A program made the position numbers and the translations under genes. The notes under the pieces were generated by a model. That model saw only the letters and a list, made by a program, of their open reading frames with translations. It made no database searches and was not told where the DNA came from. Below are positions 1-9,054 of a stretch of DNA of 64,000 bases, one piece after another. The stretch spans positions 5,138,001 to 5,202,000 of the forward strand of contig NZ_CP041614.1 of NCBI RefSeq assembly GCF_007197555.1. Reading direction: 5' to 3'. This stretch comes from Shewanella psychropiezotolerans. Lineage in GTDB: Bacteria > Pseudomonadota > Gammaproteobacteria > Enterobacterales > Shewanellaceae. How positions within the stretch are numbered: position 1 is the first letter of the stretch; each line of letters begins with the position of its first letter.

Positions 1-214
1 CGCCGATCCGCTCGACGCCGTGTACCCCGCCGACAAATAGCACTGTAGGGCAAGGTTTGTCTTGCTGACCCAGTTCAATGGCCGTAATGGCAAGGGGCTC
101 ACCACGATAGCTAAGATCGGCCAAAGATTGATGACGAAAGCTATCTTGATGTTGCGCCACCAGGCGTTTGAGGGTATCTATCTCGAAAGCATGTTCGAAT
201 GAAAACTTTGCCAT
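1..214 (-). CDS. M14-family zinc carboxypeptidase-like protein, N-terminal part (cut by window edge)
   Basis: Only the first 71 codons are inside the window; the frame runs off at position 1. The start is the ATG at 214-212, and the protein begins MAKFSFEHAFEID. Residues 57-70 read TVLFVGGVHGVERI, so His65 and Glu68 form the HxxE pair that binds zinc in M14 carboxypeptidases and the succinylglutamate desuccinylase/aspartoacylase group. The family cleaves C-terminal residues or deacylates amino acids; the substrate here cannot be told because the second zinc ligand and the specificity region are missing. It reads the same way as the CstA gene but lies beyond that gene's terminator, so it is probably transcribed separately. 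Confidence 0.6.
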   Translation of the reverse strand, partial: MAKFSFEHAFEIDTLKRLVAQHQDSFRHQSLADLSYRGEPLAITAIELGQQDKPCPTVLFVGGVHGVERIG

Positions 215-276
215 TAGTCAGTTAAGTGGTGACAGATGATGAAACCAGACTAGCCATAGAATGAGACAAGAGGATG

Positions 277-334
277 ACAAATCCCCGCTTTCGCTATCCC
301 TGCGATCACGGATACATGCCTCCAGGTACAAAAA
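277..334. repeat. Dispersed intergenic repeat, copy 1
   Basis: About 58 bp that closely match 34568-34625. The central 27 bp (288-314 here) are identical in both copies. Both copies abut a hairpin terminator that serves a minus-strand gene (cstA here, the DAHP synthase gene there) and have the same orientation. No coding potential is seen. Confidence 0.6.
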
Positions 335-355
335 GGGCGGCACACAGTGCCGCCC
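330..355 (-). terminator. Rho-independent terminator of the cstA-family gene
   Basis: A perfect 9-bp G+C-rich stem (335-343 with 347-355) has a 3-nt loop and on the minus strand is followed by five T residues. It lies 26 bp after the CstA stop codon. Confidence 0.85.
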
Positions 356-380
356 TAGTTCTTCAAATTAAACCGTTAAA

Positions 381-1865
381 TCAAGACCCGGTCTCAGCCT
401 CTGATTTTACAGGCTTACACTTCTGGTGCACTAAGATGAGTGCAATCAGAGATACGGCGCCTACGGCGATACCCGCAGGCTGACTGAACGACTGAGGTAA
501 GCCCAGTCCTATGCCAGCGGTCATAATGTAAGACACGGTCACACTGGTTCCACCAATCGCAGGCAGGCTCACTATCCAATGGAAAGCGCCTCTGTCGAAT
601 AGGTACTTAGTGGCTAGCCAGAGCACACTGGTCGACAGCAGCATGTTCGAGAAGGCAAAGTAGCGCCAGATAAGCGTGAAATCAATCTTAGTCATAAAGT
701 AGGCAATGACCAGAATAGGCACGGCAACCAAGAGACGATTACGAATGTTTTGAGGGATTCTGAAGGCATCGATTATGGTCAATCGCAGAGATCTAAACGC
801 CGTATCCCCGGAAGTGATCGGGAAAACTGCCACAGCGATAATAGCCATTATGCCACCAGCAACACCAAGGTAAGTGGTCGCTACTTGGTTAACCACCATT
901 CCCGGACCGCCTAGATCCAGTATTGATTTAAGCTCCACGTAACCGCCCGGAAACGCTGCGATACCCGCCAGCGCCCATACACAAGCAACAATGCCTTCAC
1001 ACATCATGGCGCCATAGTAGACTGGACGGACATATTTTTCATTGGTCAGACAGCGGGCCATTATCGGCGCCTGAGTCGAGTGGAAACCACTGATAGCACC
1101 ACAAGTAATGGTCACAAATAGCAACGGCCAAACCGGCAATCCATCAGGATTAGGTTCCAAGAGATCATTGTTATAATGGCTATGATCGAAGTAGGCGAAG
1201 ATGTCTCCCACCTCAGGTAGCTGAGGGGCACTAATCAATAACGCCACACCGATAGACACAGTCATGACTATCATCAAGAGACCAAATATCGGGTAAAGCT
1301 TAGTGATGATCTTATCGATAGGCAGCATGGTTGCCAGGAAATAATAGGCCAGAATAACCAATACCCAGAAGGTGTTGTTCGCGAGAATAGTCCCCTTGAA
1401 GTAATCTAAGTTACTCAATAATCCCGCGGGGCTCATGATGAACACCACGCCGACGAAGAACAGCAACATGGCGGTAAAGATAAGCATCACGCCTTTAGCG
1501 TACACATTGAAATAGCGTCCGGCTATTTCGGGAAGACTCTTACCATCCTCTTTGATACTGAGCACACCGGAGAAATAATCATGGACCGCGCCGCCTATGA
1601 TGTTACCTAAAACGATCCACACCAGAGCAATTGGACCATAAATGGCACCTAAGATGGGGCCGAAAATCGGGCCGACACCGGCAATATTGAGAAACTGAAT
1701 TAAGAAGGCTTTCACCGGATGAACTTCGACATAGTCGACTCCATCGGCAAAGCGAGTTTGTGGGGTCTTCGCATTCTTGTCGATTCCCGCCTGACGTTCT
1801 ACAAACGGACTGTAGAACTTATAAGCGAGTACCAACAAGGTAATGCAGATAATGAATATAAGCAT
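381..1865 (-). CDS. CstA-family carbon starvation / peptide or pyruvate transporter
   Basis: A 494-residue multi-pass inner-membrane protein of the carbon starvation CstA family. Members import peptides or pyruvate when preferred carbon runs out. The N-terminal half has the conserved CstA stretch FGPILGAIYGPIALVW followed by GGAVHDYFSG (about residues 88-120), then many hydrophobic segments. It is shorter than E. coli CstA (about 700 aa), as in the compact forms of the family, so substrate is uncertain. The start ATG at 1865 has a GGATGAT ribosome site. The gene stands alone: a terminator follows it, and an FNR/CRP-like palindrome lies about 100 bp upstream (1965-1978). Confidence 0.85.
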   Translation of the reverse strand: MLIFIICITLLVLAYKFYSPFVERQAGIDKNAKTPQTRFADGVDYVEVHPVKAFLIQFLNIAGVGPIFGPILGAIYGPIALVWIVLGNIIGGAVHDYFSGVLSIKEDGKSLPEIAGRYFNVYAKGVMLIFTAMLLFFVGVVFIMSPAGLLSNLDYFKGTILANNTFWVLVILAYYFLATMLPIDKIITKLYPIFGLLMIVMTVSIGVALLISAPQLPEVGDIFAYFDHSHYNNDLLEPNPDGLPVWPLLFVTITCGAISGFHSTQAPIMARCLTNEKYVRPVYYGAMMCEGIVACVWALAGIAAFPGGYVELKSILDLGGPGMVVNQVATTYLGVAGGIMAIIAVAVFPITSGDTAFRSLRLTIIDAFRIPQNIRNRLLVAVPILVIAYFMTKIDFTLIWRYFAFSNMLLSTSVLWLATKYLFDRGAFHWIVSLPAIGGTSVTVSYIMTAGIGLGLPQSFSQPAGIAVGAVSLIALILVHQKCKPVKSEAETGS

Positions 1866-1964
1866 TTTTTATCATCCATACTTTTATAGGGTACATTTAC
1901 GGTTACGAGTGTCTGCCAGTTGAGACATCAGGTCAAGTAACAATATGTTATACCAAGGTCTAAC

Positions 1965-1978
1965 TTGATCAGGCTCAA
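1965..1978. promoter_or_regulatory. FNR/CRP-like palindrome upstream of the cstA-family gene
   Basis: TTGATCAGGCTCAA matches the FNR/EtrA consensus TTGAT-N4-ATCAA at 9 of 10 fixed positions. It lies 100-113 bp before the start codon. CRP and FNR sites overlap in sequence, and cstA is CRP-controlled in enterics, so either regulator could bind. No promoter was mapped. Confidence 0.35.
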
Positions 1979-2115
1979 AGCTTGATGTAGCGGGGGTTGG
2001 AGGACTCGGACAGAAAATTGGAGAGGCCCATTAATTGGTATGAACCTCAGTCCTTTAGCTTACATTATTTATATCTACTTGCTGCCTTTATACTAGCTTA
2101 TCGTCCTACATTTCC

Positions 2116-2985
2116 TTATTGCGTCAGCGAAGATATGTTGGCAAGGGCACGATTAAATCTGCTTTCTACGGCCGGAGATTTGTCGAACTGCTCGAATCCC
2201 CTAGCCATAACGCCATCTAACCGAGAGAGTCGGTCATCCAGTGACGGGTGGGTCTTAAACATCATGGCCATGCCTGCATCGTCTGGATTTATCATCTGCA
2301 ACGAGTGCAGCACGGCGGGTAAACCATAAGGATCATAGCCGGCTCTCGCCGCCAATACCACGCCCATGGCATCGGATTCAAACTCATCTTCCTTATCTAA
2401 GCCTCGAATATATATCTCGGTGCCAGCGGTAACGAGTTTAAGGGACTGAGTATCTTCCTCTTTGGCCGTTAACACCACACTGGTGATATCTGTCAATGCG
2501 CTCATGCCACTGGCTTTCTTCAACGCATTCAGATGATGTCGGCGCAGCACATGAGATATCTCATGACCGAGCACACCCGCTAATTCGGCCTCATTGTTGA
2601 GTCTAAGCAACAAACCTTTAGTGATCACCACATAGCCACCGGGAGCGGCGAAAGCATTGATACTCATGTCATCCATTACGGCAAAGCTCCAGGGTAAATT
2701 AGGCCGCTCCGAATGCATGCTCACCCAGCGACCGACTTTATTGACATAGCTCTGTACCTCTTGGTCAGGCAACAAGGGAGCCACGCCTAGCAAGTTAGTC
2801 ACTATCTCTTGACCCAAAATAATCTCGCCGGTTTCATCAAGCTCGGTCAATGCATCTGAGGTATGACCTATGGCGGAAAGACTTTTACCAATGTCGATAT
2901 TATTAATCACTAAGCCCTGAGTCGAGCAGGCACTACAAATGACAGAAGCCATAAGCAATATGAAAGTTAACCTTGATGTTCTCAT
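2116..2985 (-). CDS. M48-family metallopeptidase, lipoprotein
   Basis: A 289-residue zinc endopeptidase of the M48 family (Oma1/BepA/LoiP-like), probably anchored to a membrane in the periplasm. Residues 1-20 look like a lipoprotein signal ending at Cys20. The catalytic motif HEISH is at 141-145, and EFESD at 201-205 supplies the third zinc ligand (Glu201 by family analogy). These enzymes degrade misfolded or stalled envelope proteins. The start has a strong GGAGG site and overlaps the end of the upstream SH3 gene by 4 bp (ATGA), so the two are translationally coupled. It is the last gene of the HD-GYP / adenylate cyclase / SH3 / M48 operon. There are no TPR repeats, unlike BepA. Confidence 0.85.
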   Translation of the reverse strand: MRTSRLTFILLMASVICSACSTQGLVINNIDIGKSLSAIGHTSDALTELDETGEIILGQEIVTNLLGVAPLLPDQEVQSYVNKVGRWVSMHSERPNLPWSFAVMDDMSINAFAAPGGYVVITKGLLLRLNNEAELAGVLGHEISHVLRRHHLNALKKASGMSALTDITSVVLTAKEEDTQSLKLVTAGTEIYIRGLDKEDEFESDAMGVVLAARAGYDPYGLPAVLHSLQMINPDDAGMAMMFKTHPSLDDRLSRLDGVMARGFEQFDKSPAVESRFNRALANISSLTQ

Positions 2986-3605
2986 GACTTACCTCCAACA
3001 AGGTTATCGGAAATGGTCTCGGCGCTAACAGCTAAATCTTTCGCTGAACCTTCTACTGAAGCCGTCACATAATCTCGCTGCTGTTCATTGAGATTCTCCT
3101 CTCTGGCAAAAGATTGCGCATCCGTTCCCGATACAGCGAAAGACTGCATGGTCTTAAATGCGTAGGGGTTAGGACTCGGTTCGGAAAACTTATTCTCGTC
3201 GAGCCCACGAGAGGCCGTGGTGACAGTGCTGCCACTGCTTCCCGTGGTAACTAGATTAAATACCTGCTTGGTACCGGCAAACGAGTCCGATGTCTGCAGC
3301 GACTGTAGGTCATAACGCACACTGAACATCTTCACCCAGCCAGTGAGTGCTTCGGCCTGAATTTCCAACCAACTGGACTTCCTTGACAGCACATCGACAG
3401 AGAGTGCCTCGGCCAACATCTTAAGCGTGGCGGCATCGCTAAAAGGTTTAGCTTTTAGCTCAGTATCACGCACTAAGCTGGCTTTATCCCGACTCGTTAT
3501 CTCTTGGCTAGCCAGCTTTTGACTGAAGGTGGCGCTGGTCATCGCCATCAAGGGCAATACCAGCCAGAATGATATTCGTTTTTGCTTCATTAAAGATCGT
3601 TTCAT
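2982..3605 (-). CDS. Exported SH3-domain (bacterial SH3) protein
   Basis: A 207-residue protein with an N-terminal hydrophobic signal (about residues 11-28) and an SH3-type segment at about 45-100 (RDTELKAKPFSDAATL ... WLEIQAEALTGWVKMFSVR). Bacterial SH3 domains bind peptidoglycan or protein surfaces. The rest is Ser/Thr/Ala-rich and probably flexible. Its ATG overlaps the cyclase stop codon by one base, it ends overlapping the M48 start by 4 bp, and GGGAGAGAG precedes it, so it is in the middle of a coupled operon. The role is not known. A plausible inference is that it presents substrates or wall contacts to the M48 peptidase. Confidence 0.75.
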   Translation of the reverse strand: MKRSLMKQKRISFWLVLPLMAMTSATFSQKLASQEITSRDKASLVRDTELKAKPFSDAATLKMLAEALSVDVLSRKSSWLEIQAEALTGWVKMFSVRYDLQSLQTSDSFAGTKQVFNLVTTGSSGSTVTTASRGLDENKFSEPSPNPYAFKTMQSFAVSGTDAQSFAREENLNEQQRDYVTASVEGSAKDLAVSAETISDNLVGGKS

Positions 3606-5482
3606 TAAACTCTCTCCCTATTTACAGGGCGTTCCAAATCAGAAATATTTACAGCCTCTGTTGGTGCAAACAGCTCGACATCTTTTGCCCGGCCTTTAAC
3701 TTTATAAAAGCCGAATGGTTCGAAGTCAAAACGCTCGCCACAAAGTGTCTTAGTGTCACTCGACACCAAGATTCTAGAGACCCCCTTGGTCAATCCTTCG
3801 ATCCTACTGGCCAAATTAACCGTATCGCCAATGGCGGTATATTCCTTACGTTGATCTGAGCCAATAAGGCCGACAACAGCCGGGCCTGAGTGTATGCCAA
3901 TGCCAACATCGAAATCGGCATCCTGTTCACCCAACTCTTGTTTAAACTGCTGTAGCACCTCAGCCATTTCAAGGGCTGCTTTAACGGCGTTAACCGCATG
4001 TTGATGATCATCTAACGGTGCCCCCCAAAATGCCATGATGCAGTCGCCGATGAACTTGTCCAATGAGCCTCCATGTTTGAAAACGACCGCCACTTGCAAG
4101 GTAAAGTAACGGTTCAATAGACTCACCACCTCCTGGGGCGAACGATTCTCAGACAAGCTGGTAAAGCCACGAATATCGGAGAAAAGTACCGAGATCTCCC
4201 GACTCTCTCCCTCACGACTCAGCCCCTCACTGGACACCAGTTCTTTCACTACCAAAGGATTAACGAAGCGACTGAAAAGCCTGATCGCCTTCATTCTTGA
4301 TTGACGCTCAATCAGATACTCTCGTAGCGCCAAAGAGAAGTAATACAACCACACCAACACCAGCGGCGTGAGCAAATGCAGCAAGAGTAACTGACTCAAA
4401 AATAGATAGCTGACGAGTAAGCCCAATACACTCGCCCCCAGCAGTGATACCCCCACTGAGATGGCATTGATTCTAAGCAAGAAGCAGACATACACAGAGA
4501 CAATCGAGCCCAGAGAGATAAGCAGATAACTCCACATTGGAAGAAGAGTCATATAGCGCCCATTTTTCAGGTTATCTATGGCGGTGGCGAGAATGTCTAA
4601 GCCGGAATACAGGCTATCTATGGGCGTAACCCGAATATCATGCAGCGCTGAGGCGTCGGCGCCTATGATGACAATTTTCCCCGCTAACTCGGTTGGATCT
4701 CGCAGCGGTGTCTCTCGGTTAAAATCATCATAGAGATCGGCATAGGAAAATCGTCGATAGGGATTCTTAGCGCCGCCCCATGACAGAACGATATGCTCAA
4801 CTTCAGGTACTTGATAGCCGAGTGCACTCACCACCTTTGCCGGAAGCGAAGGCATCAACCAACCGTAAAGATTCTGATAAACATCATACTTGCGCCCCAC
4901 GCCATCGATGTCGTTGAGAAAGTTAACTGTGCCCAGACGCCAATACTGAGTGGCTACCGCAAGAGGAGGCATGAGGGCGGCTCTCGCATTGGGTAGTGAA
5001 AACTCAGTTTTAATCAATCCAAGCTTATCGGCAATCTGTGACAATTTGGGGCCGTTTTTATCTTGCTCAGAGGATAGCCTTATCAGGGGGAAGAAGATGT
5101 TTTCCTTACCCGCTAATGCCTGATTGAACATGGCATCACTTTCGACTCGATAGAGATCCCGTTCGACGAAAGAGAGATCGAATACTATGGCCTCAGGACC
5201 TTGCTTACTGATCCCCTCTATCATTTCACCATGCACAGAGCGTGGCCAGAACCAGCTGCCAACCTTATCTTCCATACGAGCCAGACTGGCATCATCGATA
5301 TTGACTATCACGACATCGGGATCTGGCTGCGTACTCCTCGCATGTATCTTGACTAAAAAATCCGAGAGTCCGAACTCCAATGGGCGTAGCGTCTGCAACC
5401 AGCTCATCTCGATACAAACCAAGAGCAAGACAAAAACTGTGAACACATTGAGGAAGTTACCGCTCTGCTTCATCACTCTCAC
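3605..5482 (-). CDS. CHASE2-domain class III adenylate cyclase
   Basis: A 625-residue membrane signalling enzyme. One N-terminal transmembrane segment (about 9-28) precedes a periplasmic CHASE2 sensor domain (about 35-310), then about three transmembrane segments (about 315-390) and a C-terminal class III cyclase domain (about 425-605). Cyclase motifs are visible: VLFSDIRGFTSLSE (metal-binding Asp), GDCIMAFWGAP, and KEYTAIGDTVNLASR, whose Lys and Asp favour ATP over GTP. The product should be cAMP, made in response to an unknown envelope cue. The GTG at 5482 follows AGGTAATAA; the ATG at 5473 is an alternative. It lies 7 bp after the HD-GYP gene and is fused end to start with the SH3 gene. 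Confidence 0.88.
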   Translation of the reverse strand: MRVMKQSGNFLNVFTVFVLLLVCIEMSWLQTLRPLEFGLSDFLVKIHARSTQPDPDVVIVNIDDASLARMEDKVGSWFWPRSVHGEMIEGISKQGPEAIVFDLSFVERDLYRVESDAMFNQALAGKENIFFPLIRLSSEQDKNGPKLSQIADKLGLIKTEFSLPNARAALMPPLAVATQYWRLGTVNFLNDIDGVGRKYDVYQNLYGWLMPSLPAKVVSALGYQVPEVEHIVLSWGGAKNPYRRFSYADLYDDFNRETPLRDPTELAGKIVIIGADASALHDIRVTPIDSLYSGLDILATAIDNLKNGRYMTLLPMWSYLLISLGSIVSVYVCFLLRINAISVGVSLLGASVLGLLVSYLFLSQLLLLHLLTPLVLVWLYYFSLALREYLIERQSRMKAIRLFSRFVNPLVVKELVSSEGLSREGESREISVLFSDIRGFTSLSENRSPQEVVSLLNRYFTLQVAVVFKHGGSLDKFIGDCIMAFWGAPLDDHQHAVNAVKAALEMAEVLQQFKQELGEQDADFDVGIGIHSGPAVVGLIGSDQRKEYTAIGDTVNLASRIEGLTKGVSRILVSSDTKTLCGERFDFEPFGFYKVKGRAKDVELFAPTEAVNISDLERPVNRERV

Positions 5483-5489
5483 TTATTAC

Positions 5490-7106
5490 CTAAGTTAAGT
5501 AACCAGGGATCTTAGATTCATCCACCTCATCAACCTGCACACCATCCATATATTCATTGGCATATTGCAGATACACTTTTTTATCCACAAAAATACGGAA
5601 CAAGTCCGGGTCTATATGGCCATTGAGGCTAAACTTGCCGAGAATAAATAAGGACTCAGATAAAGTTTTCCCTGTCTTATAGGGCCTGTCCTTCGCCGTT
5701 AAGGCTTCAAAGATATCGGCTATTGCCATGATTCTCGCCTGTACCGACATGTCCTCGCCGCGCAGGCCTCTAGGGTAACCTTTACCGTCCATGCGCTCAT
5801 GATGTCCGCCAGCATATTCTGGAATATCCTGTAGGTGTGTTGGCCAAGGCAGAGCTTCCAACATGCGTATGGTGACCGAAATATGGTTATTGATAATTTT
5901 ACGCTCATCTCCCGTCAGGGTGCCGCCGCGGATCTGCAGGTTTTCGACCTCATCTTCTGTCAGCAAAGCCTGTGTTCCCCCCTTATAATCGACCCAAGTC
6001 CCACAGGCTATCGACATGACACGCTCAAGATCTTCATCTTTCATACGCTCACAACCTATGTTGGCATGAGCTAAAAAATCGCGATCACTTCTCAGAGACT
6101 CCAGCTCATGGTGTAACTCCTGAGTGAGTTGTGATGACATACTGTCTTGGGCAAGCCGCTTTAAATAGCGGATCTCGGCATCACGTCCCATAATTTCGAA
6201 ACGCGCATCGATCAAGTCAATACGATCGAAGATGGTCTGTAATTTGGTCGCTTTTTCGATGACATGCACAGGGGTGGTGATCTTGCCGCAGTCATGCAAC
6301 ATTCCCGCTAACCAGAGCTCGTACCTTTCATTTTCTGACATGGAAAAATCTTTCAGCGGCCCCTCCTCCATGTTTTGTACGGCATCGGCCAACATCATGG
6401 TTAACTTAGGGACTTGCTGACAATGCCTGCCTGTATTGGCGGATTTTTCATCTATGCCTATGTTGATTAAATTCACCAGAGACTCGAGAAGCTCTTCTAG
6501 CTGTAAGATGAGTTCCTGATTGGTAATAGCGATAGCGGCCTGAGAAGATAGCGCCTCAATAAACAGTTGATCCGTTGTTGAAAATGCTTGAATTTGGCCG
6601 GAGGGATCAGCCATCGAGTTGACCAACTGCAGCACACCAACCAATTCTGAATTATGATCCAGCATGGGGACGGCCAACAGAGACTGGCAATGATAATCAT
6701 AAACTTCATCGAATCTGCGCATCCCAGAGAAGTTAAAGATTGGCGTATCATAAACATGCTCAATATTAACCGATTCTTTGCGATTGGCGGCATAGGCAAC
6801 AACGGCCTCCAAATTCGGTTCACCATTGTCGAGAGACAGGGGAATCGACCTCATCTTATCCGATTTCTCCCGACTGCCGCCAAAGTGCAGATCCAAAGAG
6901 GCATTAATAAGGATATCGAATTCAAGAAATTTTTTATCCGAACTGACACGATACAAGGTACCGCCATCGGCATTGGTGATCGTTCGCGCCGTATGTAAAA
7001 TTCTCTCCAACAAGAACTTAATATTCTTGATGTCGTTGAGCGCGATACTTAAAGTCGTAAGATGTTGTAACCTTTCTTCAATTTGTTTATTACTAAGTTC
7101 AGACAT
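5490..7106 (-). CDS. GAF-HD-GYP cyclic-di-GMP phosphodiesterase
   Basis: About 538 residues. An N-terminal GAF domain (about 20-200) binds a small ligand and is followed by an HD-GYP domain (about 210-520), which hydrolyses c-di-GMP. The catalytic HD is in LHDCGKI and the signature is HHERMDGKGYPRGL, both intact, so it should be active. No receiver domain or transmembrane segment is seen, so it is probably cytosolic. The start is taken at ATG 7106 (MSELSNKQ); a GTG at 7118 would add four residues, and neither has a good ribosome site. It is the first gene of an operon with the adenylate cyclase, which suggests that c-di-GMP breakdown and cAMP synthesis are co-expressed. Confidence 0.88.
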   Translation of the reverse strand: MSELSNKQIEERLQHLTTLSIALNDIKNIKFLLERILHTARTITNADGGTLYRVSSDKKFLEFDILINASLDLHFGGSREKSDKMRSIPLSLDNGEPNLEAVVAYAANRKESVNIEHVYDTPIFNFSGMRRFDEVYDYHCQSLLAVPMLDHNSELVGVLQLVNSMADPSGQIQAFSTTDQLFIEALSSQAAIAITNQELILQLEELLESLVNLINIGIDEKSANTGRHCQQVPKLTMMLADAVQNMEEGPLKDFSMSENERYELWLAGMLHDCGKITTPVHVIEKATKLQTIFDRIDLIDARFEIMGRDAEIRYLKRLAQDSMSSQLTQELHHELESLRSDRDFLAHANIGCERMKDEDLERVMSIACGTWVDYKGGTQALLTEDEVENLQIRGGTLTGDERKIINNHISVTIRMLEALPWPTHLQDIPEYAGGHHERMDGKGYPRGLRGEDMSVQARIMAIADIFEALTAKDRPYKTGKTLSESLFILGKFSLNGHIDPDLFRIFVDKKVYLQYANEYMDGVQVDEVDESKIPGYLT

Positions 7107-7118
7107 GTTGAAAACCAC

Positions 7119-7434
7119 ATAAAATAAGAGACTCGGAAGTAAAACCTGACCCTATATCAACGCACTTTTCTTATTCCCCACCTTACTCATATAGTCGCAA
7201 AGCCAGTCGCAGTCAAACTCCTGGGCCCTGGAAACCAATGAAATGAGCACTCTATTGTTAGCCAATATGTTAAGTAGGAATAATCAGGGGAAATGAATAA
7301 AAAAACGGATAGAAAAATGAATGATAAAGTGAAGAGCTAAGCTTCAAAGTCCAGAGGAAAAGAGGCTTAGCTTACACTCAAAACAGAGAATTGAATCTCA
7401 CAAGCAGCAGGGAGATGAGATGACCCGCTACGGA
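7119..7434. other. Intergenic stretch with one weak hairpin
   Basis: About 316 bp between the HD-GYP gene start and the 3' end of the next minus-strand gene. It should contain the HD-GYP operon promoter, but no clear sigma-70 boxes were recognised. An 8-bp inverted repeat (7335-7342 with 7365-7372) has a 22-nt loop and no T run. No small gene is seen. Confidence 0.4.
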
Positions 7435-7992
7435 TTATAAAACCAGATGACCAGCATTAACCAGTTGCGCCTTTAGCGCTTCATTAGACTTTTCTAGCAT
7501 GGTGTTATCGGCTTGCATATCGTCTAATTCGGCTTGAAGGCTTAAGAGCTTGCTTATTGTTGCGTTTTTCTCTTTTATCACCTTCTCTTCTCTCTCTTTA
7601 GAAGTCGCCAACTTAGTTTTAAGTTCACTGATCATGGTCATCAGTCTTTTTATATCTTCAGTTTTAGCTAAGCCTTGATCGCTACCGGCATAAGTCTCTG
7701 TCGATTTACCCTCTTCCATCAAGTCATCGGCTTTTTGCTTCAGAAAATGATAGCCAATCCTCACTCCGAAGAAGAGGCAAGTGAGAAAGAACACCAGAAT
7801 ATAATGATTACCGGCAACGGAGGCTAGCGCCGCATTGCCTCTTGCCAAAAAGTCGCCGTTGCTAGTGAAGAAAGTAGTGATTAATTGGTTGTGCCAGAAT
7901 AGCCAGATCAAGACATAGGTGAGCAAGAATCTAGGGGCTATTTTTTGATTCTCATTAAAAACCAACACTGATTTTATTATTTTGGTAGACAT
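7435..7992 (-). CDS. Membrane protein of unknown function with coiled-coil tail
   Basis: 185 residues, not recognised as a named family. Two hydrophobic segments (about 20-38 and 62-82) are followed by a polar helix. From about residue 105 to 180 the sequence is rich in K/E/L with heptad spacing (TMISELKTKLATSKEREEK), as expected for a cytoplasmic coiled coil. The start ATG is preceded by AAGGAATTTTT, a good ribosome site. It stands alone between two gaps, so context gives no functional hint. Confidence 0.65.
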   Translation of the reverse strand: MSTKIIKSVLVFNENQKIAPRFLLTYVLIWLFWHNQLITTFFTSNGDFLARGNAALASVAGNHYILVFFLTCLFFGVRIGYHFLKQKADDLMEEGKSTETYAGSDQGLAKTEDIKRLMTMISELKTKLATSKEREEKVIKEKNATISKLLSLQAELDDMQADNTMLEKSNEALKAQLVNAGHLVL

Positions 7993-8169
7993 AAAAATTC
8001 CTTTTTTTGAATAATGCCAGCTTTAAACATCCCTTTCAAGAAGACTTAATTAACAATTACTTGCAAGACGTTACTTAGCTCAATTTTAAATCAATGGACA
8101 TAAAAATAGCCAAAATAAGCACAAGCTCATATAGTATGAAATCTAGATAAAATACCAAAAGGAAATGGC

Positions 8170-8829
8170 ATGCAACTCTATATCGGCAATAAAAATTACT
8201 CTAGTTGGTCACTACGAGCTTGGTTGATGGCGGCTAAATCCGGTGTAGATTTCGAAGAAGTCATGCTAAAACTCGATACTCCCAGCTTCTATCAACAACT
8301 AAAGGGGATATCACCGACTTTAAGAGTGCCAACCTTAGTTGATGGCGATATCACAGTTTGGGACTCATTAGCCATCTGTGAATATCTCAATGATACTTAT
8401 CTGGCGGGTGAGGCATGGCCCAGTGAGCCTAAGCAAAAAGCCAAGGCTCGTTCGATAGCCAATGAGATGCATTCTGGCTTTAACGCCCTACGTAATGAGC
8501 TACCGATGAATATCCGTGCCACACGCTGTCTTCAGCTTAGTGACGCGGCAAAAAAAGACCTTAAACGTATCGATGAAATTTGGTCACAACAGATGCATGA
8601 ATATGATACAGCCGATACCGGTGGCTGGTTATTCGGTACCTGGTCAATCGCCGACATGATGTTCGCCCCGGTAGTCATGCGTTTTCGTACCTATGGCATC
8701 ATAGTCTCTGACGCCTCACGCCGATATATGGCCCATGTTGCAGAGTGCCCGACAATGCAGCGCTGGATAGCCGACGCCTTAAAAGAAACTGATATTGTCG
8801 ATGCCGACGAAGCGGGCGTTGAGCTTTGA
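8170..8829 (+). CDS. Glutathione S-transferase family protein
   Basis: 219 residues with a thioredoxin-fold N-terminal half (about 1-80) and a helical C-terminal half. NKNYSSWSLRAW at 8-19 holds the serine pair expected near the glutathione thiol, and WDSLAICEYL (about 63-72) is the helix that binds the gamma-glutamyl group. GST proteins conjugate or reduce electrophiles with glutathione in the cytosol; the substrate cannot be read. The start follows AAAAGGAAATGGC. It is monocistronic, with a 9-bp hairpin (8864-8888) after it. It is one of five GST-type genes in this window. Confidence 0.85.
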   Translation: MQLYIGNKNYSSWSLRAWLMAAKSGVDFEEVMLKLDTPSFYQQLKGISPTLRVPTLVDGDITVWDSLAICEYLNDTYLAGEAWPSEPKQKAKARSIANEMHSGFNALRNELPMNIRATRCLQLSDAAKKDLKRIDEIWSQQMHEYDTADTGGWLFGTWSIADMMFAPVVMRFRTYGIIVSDASRRYMAHVAECPTMQRWIADALKETDIVDADEAGVEL

Positions 8830-8863
8830 CTTATACCTATTTAAACAAATAAACTAAACGATG

Positions 8864-8888
8864 AATGAGGCCATACATCGGCCTCATT
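8864..8888 (+). terminator. Probable terminator hairpin after the GST gene
   Basis: A 9-bp stem (8864-8872 with 8880-8888) with a 7-nt loop lies 35 bp after the GST stop. The following bases are not T-rich, so termination may be weak. Confidence 0.4.
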
Positions 8889-9054
8889 GTTAAGCATAAA
8901 TAACCAAGGTTAGCCCGTAGCCAATCAACCCCATTAGCAAGATTCCAAACCGCTTCCCTTCAAATACGCCCAATCTGAGCTAATCTTAACTAGCAGTTTC
9001 ATCAAGCTTAAAAATGAAATAAGTAACCACTGATTCATCATAGGTCACTGATTT

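Noticed and set aside
5579..5588. TTATCCACA, a perfect DnaA-box match
   Set aside because: It lies inside the HD-GYP coding region, with no cluster of further boxes and no origin genes nearby. Expected by chance.
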